Origin: Lutibacter sp.
GTDB lineage: Bacteria > Bacteroidota > Bacteroidia > Flavobacteriales > Flavobacteriaceae
Reading direction: 5' to 3'
NCBI RefSeq assembly: GCF_021647475.1
Contig: NZ_JAKIUR010000010.1
Location: 10,044 to 74,043 of the forward strand
Length of the DNA stretch: 64,000 bases
Shown: piece after piece, positions 16,534 through 26,387 of the stretch
How positions within the stretch are numbered: position 1 is the first letter of the stretch
Layout: the number at the start of each line of letters is the position of its first letter
Made by a program: the position numbers and the translations under genes
The notes under the pieces: model-generated
Databases searched by the model: none
Seen by the model: only the letters and a program-made list of their open reading frames with translations
Told to the model about the DNA's origin: nothing

Positions 16534-17725
16534 CTACAAAATCTTGCAAATAGCTAAAACGAGGAGTTAATTTTCCATTTTCAGTCATTTTTGCTCTGTG
16601 TAAAACACCATCTTTATCATTATTAAAAAATGATGGAATAACATATTTTGCAAAACTTTCTCCAAAACCTTCAGAAGCATCCTTTGGTAGTTCACAAGGT
16701 AAATTATCTACTGCCATTACTGCAATAGCATCTTTACTTTTATAATCTACTTCTTGCTCAGTTTTAGGATTATAACCATAAATTGGATTTGCAATAGTTG
16801 AAGATCTAATAGTTGAAGCTACAGGACCATCAATATCACAACTTATATCGGCAACTACTTTTATATTAAAATCTTTTGATTTTGCATCTTCTCTTGTAAA
16901 AATATATGGTGAACCTGTTCCAAAAAAATGACAAGCAATATATAAATCGGACACTTTGGCAAATCTCATAAAATTACTAACATATTCTTGTGGATGGTTA
17001 AAAAAATCATTTCGATTTATTACTTTTCCATCTTTTCTTTTATTATAATCTAGCACATTAATTTGTACGTAAACTGGTTCTTTAAAAGTTTGGTTCAAAA
17101 ATTCATCAACAGAAACCTCTTTTAGTCCCATTCCATCCAACATTTCTTTAGCTCCATTACTAACTCTTCCTTTTCCTGTTAATACAATTTTAATAGCAGG
17201 AAGCTTAATTTTTTGAAGTTTATGTATTAACATTAATTGGTCATGAAGTCTTTCTGCTTTAGGTAAATTATACAAGTCAAATTTTAATCCATAGGTTCTA
17301 AATCCGTTGTAAGCTCCTACAATTCCAGCATACCTACCAAAAGCTACTAATCTTACATTTTGGTTATTAGTAATGGTTTCATGATCAAATAACTCAATAT
17401 TTTTTGATAAAATTTCTTGTAATAATGTTCTATTATAAGATTGTTTTTTGATAGTATGCGAAAAGAAAAAATATTTTTTATTAGGAATTAAATTTGCTTT
17501 AGGAACTTCCTTAACGCCAAGTAAAACATCACAATCAGAAACATCATGTACCACTTCAATTCCTTCATTTAGGTAATCTTCATCTGTAAAAAAACGATCT
17601 TTTGAGCTTTCTACTTTAATTAAAAGCTGTGGATTTGCTAACATTAATTCTTTACATTTTTTTGGAACTAAAACTACTCTTCTATCAGGTGGATTTTTAC
17701 GTTCTTTAATAATTCCTATCTTCAT
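16523..17725 (-). CDS. Alanine dehydrogenase / saccharopine dehydrogenase-like NAD(P) oxidoreductase
   Basis: This 400-residue protein has an AlaDh/PNT N-terminal domain (MKIGIIKERKNPPDRRVVLVP and a GVKEVP loop). A Rossmann part around residues 175-200 contains KIVLTGKGRVSNGAKEMLDGMG, followed by DISCDIDGPVASTIRSSTIANP, which resembles saccharopine dehydrogenase relatives. Bacteroidota genomes usually label this family alanine dehydrogenase or NAD(P)-dependent oxidoreductase, and the substrate is not established. A near-consensus TACCTTCG lies upstream (complement of 17751-17758). Confidence 0.65.
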   Translation of the reverse strand: MKIGIIKERKNPPDRRVVLVPKKCKELMLANPQLLIKVESSKDRFFTDEDYLNEGIEVVHDVSDCDVLLGVKEVPKANLIPNKKYFFFSHTIKKQSYNRTLLQEILSKNIELFDHETITNNQNVRLVAFGRYAGIVGAYNGFRTYGLKFDLYNLPKAERLHDQLMLIHKLQKIKLPAIKIVLTGKGRVSNGAKEMLDGMGLKEVSVDEFLNQTFKEPVYVQINVLDYNKRKDGKVINRNDFFNHPQEYVSNFMRFAKVSDLYIACHFFGTGSPYIFTREDAKSKDFNIKVVADISCDIDGPVASTIRSSTIANPIYGYNPKTEQEVDYKSKDAIAVMAVDNLPCELPKDASEGFGESFAKYVIPSFFNNDKDGVLHRAKMTENGKLTPRFSYLQDFVDGK

Positions 17726-17805
17726 AAAATAAATGGTATAAAATTTGCTACGAAGGTATTAGGATTTAAAAGATTTTGCAAGTGATAATTGTAACATATT
17801 TTTAC

Positions 17806-17813
17806 TAAATTTG
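17806..17813 (+). promoter_or_regulatory. ssrA promoter -7 element (TAAATTTG)
   Basis: TAAATTTG matches TAnnTTTG, with a TTG 17 bases upstream (17789-17791). It lies 30 bases before the mature tmRNA 5' end. Confidence 0.6.
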
Positions 17814-17843
17814 TGCACTTTTATTTAAAGTTCTTTAATTTTT

Positions 17844-18235
17844 GGGGACGATTGGTTTTGACTGCGAGATCAATTGATATAGAAGCATGCCGAGTAATGA
17901 AATAGCACTCGTAAATCTCAATTTCAAAAACTTAAACGGCGAAAATAATTTTGCTTTAGCTGCTTAATCTGAATTACAGTAAGATAAAGCCTCGTTGCAC
18001 TAGGTGCAAATGCTAAATGTCTCCTGAAAGCCTTGGTTAATGGCGTTCAATTTTGAGGCATCGTAAAAATTAACATAGATTTACTATGGTTTCGGTAGTA
18101 TTTCGAAATTTAAGAAACTAAGCTTAAAGTGGATTGTTTTTAATCAGCTTTTTGACTAAAATTAAGTAAAAACTAAGCATGTAGAAACTATTTTAGTTGC
18201 TTGTTTGGACCCGGGTTCGATTCCCGGCGTCTCCA
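17844..18235 (+). ncRNA. ssrA: tmRNA (tag GENNFALAA)
   Basis: The tRNA-like ends are visible. GGGGACG at the 5' end pairs with CGTCTCC at the 3' end, and the T-arm CCGGGTTCGATTCCCGG precedes it. The 5' sequence GGGGACGATTGGTTTTGA is the usual bacterial tmRNA start. The tag frame at 17938-17967 encodes GENNFALAA and a TAA stop, close to the GENNYALAA tags known in flavobacteria. The discriminator A is followed by CT, so CCA is not encoded and must be added after processing. It frees stalled ribosomes together with SmpB. Confidence 0.95.
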
Positions 18236-18390
18236 CTATTACTAAAATTATTTTTTAATTTTTATTACATATTTACTTTAGTATCAATACGTTATAATGA
18301 AAATAATAAATTGAAAATAGTAAAATATTAATTAAGAAAAATGAGAAAGGAATCATAATTTTACAACAAAAAACCAAAAAAACATAAAAA

Positions 18391-18417
18391 TTGATTTAAT
18401 AGGATAACTTACCTTTG
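18391..18417 (+). promoter_or_regulatory. Bacteroidota promoter (TTG ... TACCTTTG) of the DUF302 gene
   Basis: TTG at 18391-18393 and TACCTTTG at 18410-18417 have the 19-base spacing of the -33/-7 consensus. It precedes the ATG at 18439 by 21 bases and argues against an upstream TTG start. Confidence 0.65.
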
Positions 18418-18438
18418 TATCATAAAATACAATATATT

Positions 18439-18828
18439 ATGAATTATTATTTTAGTACAACTCTCAAAAACGTAACATTTGAGACTGCAAAAGAAAAAGT
18501 TACAGCAGCATTAAAAAAAGAAGGATTTGGTATTTTAACAAACATCAATGTACAAGAAACTTTAAAGAAAAAGATAAATGTTGATTTTAGACCTTATGAA
18601 ATATTAGGAGCCTGCAATCCTCATTTTGCCTATAAAGCTTTATCTGCTGAAGATAAAATAGGTATTATGCTACCTTGCAATGTAATTATTGAAGAAAATG
18701 AAAATGGCACTATTGTAATTTCTGCAGTTGATCCTATTGCTTCAATGGGAGCTGTTGAAAATAATAGTTTAGAAGAAATTGCAAAGGAAGTTCAACAAAA
18801 ACTTAAACAAGTTATTAATAGTCTATAA
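18439..18828 (+). CDS. DUF302 family protein
   Basis: This 129-residue protein begins MNYYFSTTLKNVTFETAKEKV. It has the DUF302 pattern: an N-terminal strand-helix, then YEILGACNPHFAYKALSAED and IGIMLPCNVIIEE. Two conserved Cys residues lie in the ACNPH and PCNV motifs. The function of the family is unsettled; members often lie near metal or sulfur genes, as here at the edge of the copper island. No signal peptide is present, so it is cytoplasmic. Confidence 0.8.
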   Translation: MNYYFSTTLKNVTFETAKEKVTAALKKEGFGILTNINVQETLKKKINVDFRPYEILGACNPHFAYKALSAEDKIGIMLPCNVIIEENENGTIVISAVDPIASMGAVENNSLEEIAKEVQQKLKQVINSL

Positions 18829-18872
18829 TCTTCATTTTAACATTCATTTAATATTAAATAAATAATAAATTA

Positions 18873-18880
18873 TATCTTTG
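18873..18880 (+). promoter_or_regulatory. Promoter -7 element (TATCTTTG) before the first HYC_CC_PP gene
   Basis: TATCTTTG is a TAnnTTTG match only 9 bases before the ATG at 18890, so the transcript may be almost leaderless. It rules out the upstream TTG at 18878 as start. Confidence 0.5.
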
Positions 18881-18889
18881 CGACAATTA

Positions 18890-19306
18890 ATGAAACAATT
18901 TTTTACAAAAATAGCAGCAATTTTAATGACTTTTGTAGTCCTTTTTTCTACAATGTCGTTTACCGTTAACCAACACTATTGTGGAGGTGAAGTATATGAC
19001 AGTGCATTATTTTCAAAAGCTGATTCTTGTAGTATGGATGAAAAAACACCTTCAAAAGAAGATTGTAATGTAGCCGATAAAAATTGTTGTGATACTATAC
19101 TTAAAATATATACAGGACAAAATGAGCTAGAAACTTCTGATGTTTCAAGTTTAAACTTTAATACTCAAATGTTTCTAGCTCCTTTTATTTACACTTACAT
19201 TAACTTATTTGAAGGATTAGATACTAACATCATTCCTTTTAAAAATTATACACCTCCTCTACTGGTCAGTAACATTCAGGTTACCCACCAAGTTTTTCTT
19301 ATCTGA
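18890..19306 (+). CDS. HYC_CC_PP family secreted protein, copy 1
   Basis: This 138-residue protein has a signal peptide (MKQFFTKIAAILMTFVVLFST). It carries the order HYC (NQHYCGGEV), NCC (DKNCCDTIL) and PP (YTPPLLVSN) that gives the family its name. Function is unknown, but these proteins commonly sit just ahead of copper/heavy-metal efflux genes in Bacteroidota. The Cys and His residues suggest periplasmic metal contact. It directly precedes the cusA-like gene. A divergent paralogue lies at 41071-41523. Confidence 0.75.
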   Translation: MKQFFTKIAAILMTFVVLFSTMSFTVNQHYCGGEVYDSALFSKADSCSMDEKTPSKEDCNVADKNCCDTILKIYTGQNELETSDVSSLNFNTQMFLAPFIYTYINLFEGLDTNIIPFKNYTPPLLVSNIQVTHQVFLI

Positions 19307-19373
19307 TTTTTAATTATTTTTTAGACACAAAATAAGATAGTTAAATTTATTATACTATTTTTTATTTGTTAGC

Positions 19374-19408
19374 TTATAAAAGTTATGATACCTATCATGC
19401 TTTTATAA
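19374..19408 (+). promoter_or_regulatory. Palindromic operator candidate in the cusA promoter
   Basis: TTATAAAAG (19374-19382) pairs with CTTTTATAA (19400-19408), and inside it ATGATA-CC-TATCAT (19385-19398) forms a second perfect arm pair. A near-consensus -7 element TAACTTTA begins at 19406. TGATACCTAT (19386-19395) recurs exactly in the copA promoter. No T-run follows, so a regulator site is more likely than a terminator. Confidence 0.55.
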
Positions 19409-19443
19409 CTTTAAAATTTAAATAATTAAAAATCAAATGCTAT

Positions 19444-22400
19444 ATGCTTAATAAAATAATACGCTATTTTCTTGAAAACAAGTTAATAACATTTATGTTA
19501 CTCTTCACTTTCATTATTGGAGGAATTGTAACAGCCCCTTTTAATTGGAAAACATCCTTAATTGAACGAAACCCAATACCTGTTGATGCTATTCCTGACA
19601 TTGGTGAAAACCAACAAATTGTTTTTACAGAATGGATGGGACAATCGCCGCAAGATATTGAAGATCAAATTACCTATCCTTTAACTACTGCCTTATTAGG
19701 TATTCCTGGTGTAAAAACCATTAGAAGTAATTCTATTTTCGGACTATCTAGTATTTACATCATTTTTAAAGATGATGTAGATTTTTACTGGAGTAGAACA
19801 AGGATTCTTGAGAAATTAAACTCTTTACCTCCAGGAACCGTACCTAATGAAGTAAAACCAGCTTTAGGTCCAGATGCCACCGCATTAGGACAAGTATATT
19901 GGTACACTTTAGAAGGTAGAGATCCAAAAACAGGAAAACCAACAGGAGGTTGGGATCCACAAGAACTTAGAACAATCCAAGATTTTTATGTTCGCTATTA
20001 TTTAACAGCAACAAGTGGCGTATCAGAAGTAGCTTCAATTGGTGGTTATGTAAAAGAATATCAAATTGAAATTGACCCTGATGCTATGAAAGCTAATAAT
20101 GTTGATGTAAAAATGATTATGAATGCTGTAAAAAACAGTAATTTAGATATTGGTGCACGTACTTTAGAGTTTAACAAAGTTGAATATTTAATTCGTGGAC
20201 TGGGTTATATTAAAAACTTATCTGACTTAGAAGAAAGTGTAGTTACTGTCAATAATAATGTTCCAATTCGTTTAAAAGATGTTGCCAAAATACAATTTGG
20301 TCCTGCCCCCAGAAGAGGCGGGCTTGATAAAGGTGGTGTAGAAGCAGTTGGTGGTGTGGTAGTTGTACGTTATGGTGCTAATCCGTTAGAGGTAATTCAA
20401 AACCTTAAAAAGAAAATTGCAGAAGTTGCTCCAGGATTGCCTTCAAAAACATTAGCTGACGGAACGGTTTCTAAAGTAACCATTGTTCCATTCTATGACC
20501 GCTCTAGTTTAATCCATGAAACATTAGGAACGTTAGAATCGGCTTTATCTCACGAATTATTAATTAGTATTTTAGTAGTGATTGTATTAATTTTAAATCT
20601 GAGGGCTTCCATATTAATTTCAACTTTATTACCTGTAGGAGTCTTAATGACCTTTATTTTAATGAAATTTTTTCATGTAGATGCTAATATTGTAGCACTT
20701 TCAGGTATTGCAATTGCCATTGGAGTTATGGTGGATGTAGGAATTGTATTTACTGAAAATATTATTAGGCATTTAGAAATGCCCGAAAATAAAAATATTA
20801 GTGGTAAAAAATTAGTACAAGTAATTTATGCTGCCACAGTTGAAGTCGCCTCAGCAATTATGACTGCCCTAGCTACCACTATTGTTAGTTTTTTACCAGT
20901 ATTTGCAATGCAAGCATCAGAAGGAAAACTATTTAGACCTTTAGCATTTACCAAAACATTTGCTTTAATTTCTTCTTTATTTATTGGAATACTATTTATA
21001 CCTGCAATGGCACAAGTATTATTCTCTATAAAATTAGATAAAAAGAAGACCAGCCGCATATTCAATTCATTATTAATAGGGTTTGGTGTTGTATTTTTAA
21101 TAGCCTACGGAAGTGTAATTGCCTTAGCTCTAGTTGCATTTGGTGTAAATAACTTATTAACTCAAGTATCAGAACGTACCTTCTTAAAAAACAAAATAAA
21201 ATTACCTTATTCTGAAAAAATTGCCAATTATATAAATATTGCAATTACAGTTTTTGTTGTACTTTATTTTTTAACTATTGAATGGATGCCTTTAGGAGCT
21301 TCAAACTCAACATTAGTCAACTTTATATTCGTAATTCTAATTGTTGGTGTGGTATTAGGTTTGTTAATGACCATTGTACATTTCTATGATATCGTTTTAA
21401 AATGGTGTTTAGAAAATAAATGGAAATTTCTTTCAATCCCTATTATTGTAGTTTTATTTGGAGCTAACATTTGGCTTGGCTTTGGTAAAGTTTTTAGTTT
21501 TATGCCAAATTTTGCTAAAAACAATAGTGCTTGGAATAGTATGGAAAAAACTTTTCCAGGTGTTGGTAAAGAATTTATGCCTGCTCTAAATGAAGGTTCA
21601 TTTTTACTAATGCCAACAACTATGCCTCACTCTAGCATTAGCGAAAATATAAAGGTAATGGCAAGTATTAATAAACGTATAAATAATATTCCAGAAATAG
21701 CAACATCGGTAGGTAAATGGGGACGTGTAAATTCTGCTCTAGATCCCGCTCCTACATCTATGTTTGAAAACACAATAAACTATATTCCTGAATATATTTT
21801 AGATGGCGATGGAAGAAGAATTCGATTTAAAGTAAACAAAAATAATGCTTTTGTTTTAAAAAATGGTTCAACCTATAAATATGGAAAAGATGCGTTTAAA
21901 AAAATTACAGAAAATCAATTAACTAAAGATGAAGATGGCGAGTATTTTAGACAATGGCGTCAAAAAATAAAAAATGAAGATGACATTTGGAAAGAAATTG
22001 TGAAACATTCTAAATTTCCAGGTTTAACATCTGCACCTAAATTACAACCTATTCAAACCAGATTAATTATGCTTTCAACAGGAATGAGAGCTCCTATGGG
22101 AATTAAAGTATTTGGTCCAACATTAGAATCTATAGAAAAAACAGGTTTTGAATTAGAACGTTTATTAAAAGAAGTGCCTAGCATTAATCCTTCTACTGTT
22201 TTTGCAGATAGAGTTGTTGGAAAGCCTTATTTGGAAATAAAGTTAAACCGACAAGCAATGTCTAGATATGGATTAACCATAAAAGATATGCAAATGCAAT
22301 TATCAGTAGCTATAGGAGGAAAACAATTAAGCACCTCTGTTGAGGGAAGAGAACGTTTTCCTATAAGAGTTAGATATGCAAGAGAGTATAGGGATAACCC

Positions 22401-23283
22401 TGATGACATAAAGAAAATTTTAATCCCAACGCCTGCAGGTGTTCAAGTAGAACTAGGTGAACTAGCATCTATAGAATATGTTCGAGGGCCTCAAGTTATT
22501 AAAAGTGAAGATACCTTTTTAACAGGATATGTAATTTTTGATAAAAAAGAAGGTCAAGCTGAAACCAATGTGGTAGAAGCTGCTCAAAAATTGATAAAAG
22601 ATAAAATTGATTCTGGTGAATTTAAATTGCCTGATGGTGTAACCTATCGTTTTACAGGTAATTACGAAAATCAAATAAGAGCTTCTAAACGATTGATGCT
22701 GGTAGTTCCTATTTCATTAATTCTAATTTTGTTGATTTTATATTTTCAATTTAAAAATATATTACCGTCATTAATGGTGTTCTCAGGAATTTTTGTAGCC
22801 TTTTCAGGTGGTTTTATTATGATTTGGCTATACAGTCAAACATGGTTTTTAAACTTTAGTTTTGCTGGGGTTCATATGCGAGATTTATTCCAGCTCCACA
22901 CTATTAATTTGAGTGTCGCCGTTTGGGTAGGATTTATCGCCTTATTTGGTATTGCAACCGATGATGGTGTAATTATGGGAACCTATTTAACTCAGGTTTT
23001 TGATGAAGAAAAACCTAAAACCATTGAAGGAATTAGAGCTTCTATTTTACATGCAGGCTCAAAAAGAGTTCGACCAGCAATGATGACTGCTGCAGTTGCA
23101 ATTATAGCTTTAATACCCGTTTTAACAGCAACTGGTAAAGGGGCTGATGTAGTAATACCTATGGCAATCCCTTCTTTTGGAGGCATGCTTTTACAGGTGA
23201 TGACTATGTTTGTTGTACCAGTGCTTTACAGCATGTGGAAAGAACATAATTTAAAGAAAGAATTAAAAAAATCACAAGCTTAA
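19444..23283 (+). CDS. cusA: CusA-like heavy-metal RND efflux pump
   Basis: This 1279-residue inner-membrane RND protein exports Cu(I)/Ag(I) with proton antiport. HME-RND marks include PVDAIPDIGENQQIVFTEW near residue 40, WYTLEGRDPKTGKP, VMVDVGIVFTEN in TM4 (the acidic proton-relay residue) and GIATDDGVIMG. A methionine group, M876/M881/M885 (MLSTGMRAPMG), lies where CusA has metal-binding Met residues. It is about 230 residues longer than E. coli CusA. The extra length is a hydrophobic block after TM6 (about 535-690) and a charged periplasmic insert (about 790-850). CusC-like and CusB-like genes follow within 11 bases, forming a tripartite pump. Confidence 0.9.
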   Translation: MLNKIIRYFLENKLITFMLLFTFIIGGIVTAPFNWKTSLIERNPIPVDAIPDIGENQQIVFTEWMGQSPQDIEDQITYPLTTALLGIPGVKTIRSNSIFGLSSIYIIFKDDVDFYWSRTRILEKLNSLPPGTVPNEVKPALGPDATALGQVYWYTLEGRDPKTGKPTGGWDPQELRTIQDFYVRYYLTATSGVSEVASIGGYVKEYQIEIDPDAMKANNVDVKMIMNAVKNSNLDIGARTLEFNKVEYLIRGLGYIKNLSDLEESVVTVNNNVPIRLKDVAKIQFGPAPRRGGLDKGGVEAVGGVVVVRYGANPLEVIQNLKKKIAEVAPGLPSKTLADGTVSKVTIVPFYDRSSLIHETLGTLESALSHELLISILVVIVLILNLRASILISTLLPVGVLMTFILMKFFHVDANIVALSGIAIAIGVMVDVGIVFTENIIRHLEMPENKNISGKKLVQVIYAATVEVASAIMTALATTIVSFLPVFAMQASEGKLFRPLAFTKTFALISSLFIGILFIPAMAQVLFSIKLDKKKTSRIFNSLLIGFGVVFLIAYGSVIALALVAFGVNNLLTQVSERTFLKNKIKLPYSEKIANYINIAITVFVVLYFLTIEWMPLGASNSTLVNFIFVILIVGVVLGLLMTIVHFYDIVLKWCLENKWKFLSIPIIVVLFGANIWLGFGKVFSFMPNFAKNNSAWNSMEKTFPGVGKEFMPALNEGSFLLMPTTMPHSSISENIKVMASINKRINNIPEIATSVGKWGRVNSALDPAPTSMFENTINYIPEYILDGDGRRIRFKVNKNNAFVLKNGSTYKYGKDAFKKITENQLTKDEDGEYFRQWRQKIKNEDDIWKEIVKHSKFPGLTSAPKLQPIQTRLIMLSTGMRAPMGIKVFGPTLESIEKTGFELERLLKEVPSINPSTVFADRVVGKPYLEIKLNRQAMSRYGLTIKDMQMQLSVAIGGKQLSTSVEGRERFPIRVRYAREYRDNPDDIKKILIPTPAGVQVELGELASIEYVRGPQVIKSEDTFLTGYVIFDKKEGQAETNVVEAAQKLIKDKIDSGEFKLPDGVTYRFTGNYENQIRASKRLMLVVPISLILILLILYFQFKNILPSLMVFSGIFVAFSGGFIMIWLYSQTWFLNFSFAGVHMRDLFQLHTINLSVAVWVGFIALFGIATDDGVIMGTYLTQVFDEEKPKTIEGIRASILHAGSKRVRPAMMTAAVAIIALIPVLTATGKGADVVIPMAIPSFGGMLLQVMTMFVVPVLYSMWKEHNLKKELKKSQA

Positions 23284-23293
23284 ATTTATAAAA

Positions 23294-24541
23294 ATGAAAG
23301 TAAAAATTTATAACATCATTTTATTTAGTTTGTTGCTACTAATAAGTACTAATACTTTTAGTCAGGCAAGCTTAGAAAACTATCTGAAAATTGCAGCCGA
23401 AAACAATCCTGAACTAAAAGCAACATTCAGTGAATATATGGCTGCAATGGAAAAAGTACCTCAAGTAGGTGCTTTACCTGATCCACAAGTTGCTTTTGGT
23501 TATTTTATTGAACCCGTTGAAACACGTGTTGGACCTCAAAAATGGAAGTTTAACCTAACTCAAAGTTTTCCTTGGTTTGGTTTGCTAAATGCAAAAGAAA
23601 ATGTAGCAACTGAAATGGCAAATGCCAACTTTGAAAAATTTGAAAATTCAAAATCAAATCTATTCTTTGAAGTAAAAACAGCTTTTTATAATTATTATTT
23701 TATTGAAAAAGCTATTAAAATTACGAAACAGAATATGGATATTTTGCAAGTTTTTAAACGGTTATCTTTAGTTAAAATTGAATCAGGAAAAGCATCTATT
23801 GTTGATGAACTACGTGTAGAATTAGAGTTAAATGATTTAGAAAATCAATTGGCTTTGTTTAAGGATACTAAAAATACTATCCAAACTAATTTTAATAATT
23901 TATTGGCACGAGAAGTTTCAAATAGTATTATAATTCCAGATACTTTATGGCAAGATAAATTGCCTTTTGATAAGTTAACTATGTTAGATGAAATTTATGC
24001 AAGCAACCATCAATTAAAAAGTATTGATCATAGGTTAAGTGCCTTTGTAAATCAAGAAGTTGTTGCTAAAAAAGAAGGATTACCAAAATTTAATATCGGT
24101 TTAAATTATACCGTAGTTGATAAAAATCCTTCTTCAACAGCAGTTGACAATGGTAAAGATGCTTTTTTGTTTCCTTCCGTAGGGATTAAAATACCTATTT
24201 TCAGAAAAAAATACAAAGCATTAATTAAAGAAGCTAAGTTATTACAAGAAGCTGAAACCTATAAAAAAGAAGATAAAAAAAATGTGTTAAGCACTATCTA
24301 TTCGTCTTCCTATAAAAATTTTAGCGATGGTGACAGACGAATAACATTAAACCAAAAACAAGCACAAATAGCAAAAAAAATACTAGACGTATTAATTATT
24401 TCTTATTCAACGGATGCAAAAGATTTTGAAGAAGTTTTGCGTATTGAACGTCAGTTATTAAAATATGAATTGGCTTATCAACAAGCCCTAATCGATAAAA
24501 ATGCTGCCATAGCATTTATGAACTATTTAATCGGAAAATAA
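23294..24541 (+). CDS. cusC: TolC/CusC-family outer-membrane efflux channel
   Basis: This 415-residue protein has a signal peptide (to about residue 25, STNTFSQ) and OEP-family features. Two long coiled helical hairpins hold ALPDPQVAFGYFIEP, QSFPWFGLLNAKENVA and IESGKASIVDELRVELEL. It should form the trimeric outer-membrane exit of the CusABC pump. It lies between the cusA-like gene (10-base gap) and the cusB-like gene (1-base gap), clearly one operon. Confidence 0.85.
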   Translation: MKVKIYNIILFSLLLLISTNTFSQASLENYLKIAAENNPELKATFSEYMAAMEKVPQVGALPDPQVAFGYFIEPVETRVGPQKWKFNLTQSFPWFGLLNAKENVATEMANANFEKFENSKSNLFFEVKTAFYNYYFIEKAIKITKQNMDILQVFKRLSLVKIESGKASIVDELRVELELNDLENQLALFKDTKNTIQTNFNNLLAREVSNSIIIPDTLWQDKLPFDKLTMLDEIYASNHQLKSIDHRLSAFVNQEVVAKKEGLPKFNIGLNYTVVDKNPSSTAVDNGKDAFLFPSVGIKIPIFRKKYKALIKEAKLLQEAETYKKEDKKNVLSTIYSSSYKNFSDGDRRITLNQKQAQIAKKILDVLIISYSTDAKDFEEVLRIERQLLKYELAYQQALIDKNAAIAFMNYLIGK

Positions 24542-24542
24542 A

Positions 24543-26387
24543 ATGAATAATATGAAAAAATATAAAAATTATATTATAGGAATCGGTATTTTAATTATCG
24601 GAGTTATCTTAGGAAACGTGTTTTCTGGAGATGATAATACAAAAACCTCTCAAAACAAAGAGGAACACAACTACGTTCAAGATCCTGTTACAAAATTATG
24701 GACTTGTTCTATGCACCCAAATATTAGAATGAAAAAGCCTGGGAAATGCCCTATTTGTGGAATGACACTTATTCCTTTAGACAATAACAAAGGAACTGGA
24801 GAAAAAATAGCTTCCAATGAAATTGTAATGACACCTGAAGCTATACAATTGGCAAATATTCAAACTTCAATTGTTGAAAAATCAAAAGCTGTAAAACAAA
24901 TTCGTTTGTTAGGAAGGGTTAAACCAGATGAAAGACGTTTATTTTCACAAGTTTCTCATATTCCAGGACGAATTGAACGTTTATATGTAAACTTTACAGG
25001 AGAAAAAGTATATAAAGGACAAAAAATTATACGGATTTATTCTCCTGAATTAATTTCAGCTCAAAAAGAGTTATTTGAAGCTATTAAATCAAGAAACATA
25101 TATCCGCAATTATATACGGCTACACGCAATAAATTAAAATTATGGAAATTATCTGACCACCAAATAGATGCCATTGAAAAATCTGGAAAAGTTCAAGATC
25201 AAATAGATATTTTATCTGATTATTCTGGTTATGTTATGAAACGAAATGTGGAGCTTGGAGATCATATTATGGAAGGTACCAACCTCTTTGATATTGCCGA
25301 TTTAAGTAGCGTTTGGGTTATGTTTGAAGCTTATGAAGCTGATATTCCTTGGATACAAGTTGGTAATATGGTTAATTTCACAATTAATGCATTACCAAGC
25401 AAAAGCTTTAAAGGTAAAATTTCCTATATGGATCCTTTTGTTTCTGCAAAAACTAGAGTTGCTAAAGTTAGAGTTGAGCTTAAAAATCCTAGCAATAAAT
25501 TATTACCTGAAATGTTTGCCAATGGTATTCTACAAGCTACATTAACCAATGTAAAAAATGCCATTATCATTCCTAAATCTGCCGTACTTTGGACAGGAAA
25601 ACGATCTGTAGTTTATGTTAAAATACCCCATGAAAAAACAATTTCATTTGTGTATAGAGAAGTTATTTTAGGACAAGATATGGGTAATTTCTATATCATA
25701 GAAAAAGGATTAAAAGAAGGTGAAATAGTTGCAACCAATGGCGTTTTCAGTATAGATGCATCTGCACAATTAATTGGTCAAAAAAGTATGATGAACCCAA
25801 CTGGTGCAAAAGGAAATACCGGTGGTATGGCAGGAATGGATATGGGTGGAAGCAAAAAAAAGAAGTCTAAAATGAGCGATGCTGAAATGAAAAAGATGAA
25901 GAAACCTGTTAAAAACATGGTTATGATAGACAAATCTAAAATCGATCCTAAATTTAAAAGTCAGTTAGGAAATGTAATCAATACCTATATCAATTTAAAA
26001 GACGCACTTTTTAAAGGTGATTTTGCACAGGCAAAAATACAATCAGAAAATGTTAAAGAGTCTTTAAATAAAGTTGATATGCTATTGCTTTTAGGTGATG
26101 CTCATAATGAATGGATGAAAGATTTAAAAATATTAAATCTTCAAACAACCAACATTATAAACGCTAAAAATATTGAAAATCAGAGAATTAATTTCGCAAA
26201 ATTAGGTCCTGAACTTGGAAAGGCTATTGATAAATTTGGTTTTCAAAATTCTAATAAACCACTTTATTTAGAGTATTGCTCTATGAAAAAAACATATTGG
26301 CTTAGTTACGATAAAGTCATTAAAAATCCTTTTTATGGAGATGCAATGCCAACCTGTGGAGAAATTACAAAAGAATATAAAAATTAA
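24543..26387 (+). CDS. cusB: CusB-like membrane fusion protein with HMBD and C-terminal DUF3347
   Basis: This 614-residue periplasmic adaptor has an N-terminal anchor (YIIGIGILIIGVILGNVF). A heavy-metal-binding HMBD motif follows (TCSMHPNIRMKKPGKCPICG, about residues 54-73). The adaptor core is at about 115-400 (GRIERLYVNFTGEKVYKGQ, VWVMFEAYEADIPWIQVG). A Met/Lys-rich linker (GGMAGMDMGGSKKKKSKM) leads to a C-terminal DUF3347 domain (about 465-610; EYCSMKK, IKNPFYGDAMPTCG). The DUF3347 fusion is not in E. coli CusB and probably adds metal loading or sensing at the pump. The REP-like element starts across its stop codon. Confidence 0.85.
   Translation: MNNMKKYKNYIIGIGILIIGVILGNVFSGDDNTKTSQNKEEHNYVQDPVTKLWTCSMHPNIRMKKPGKCPICGMTLIPLDNNKGTGEKIASNEIVMTPEAIQLANIQTSIVEKSKAVKQIRLLGRVKPDERRLFSQVSHIPGRIERLYVNFTGEKVYKGQKIIRIYSPELISAQKELFEAIKSRNIYPQLYTATRNKLKLWKLSDHQIDAIEKSGKVQDQIDILSDYSGYVMKRNVELGDHIMEGTNLFDIADLSSVWVMFEAYEADIPWIQVGNMVNFTINALPSKSFKGKISYMDPFVSAKTRVAKVRVELKNPSNKLLPEMFANGILQATLTNVKNAIIIPKSAVLWTGKRSVVYVKIPHEKTISFVYREVILGQDMGNFYIIEKGLKEGEIVATNGVFSIDASAQLIGQKSMMNPTGAKGNTGGMAGMDMGGSKKKKSKMSDAEMKKMKKPVKNMVMIDKSKIDPKFKSQLGNVINTYINLKDALFKGDFAQAKIQSENVKESLNKVDMLLLLGDAHNEWMKDLKILNLQTTNIINAKNIENQRINFAKLGPELGKAIDKFGFQNSNKPLYLEYCSMKKTYWLSYDKVIKNPFYGDAMPTCGEITKEYKN

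Noticed and set aside
19374..19408. Palindrome as rho-independent terminator of the HYC_CC_PP gene
   Set aside because: The stem is AT-rich, no T-run follows, and its core TGATACCTAT recurs at the copA promoter, so an operator fits better.
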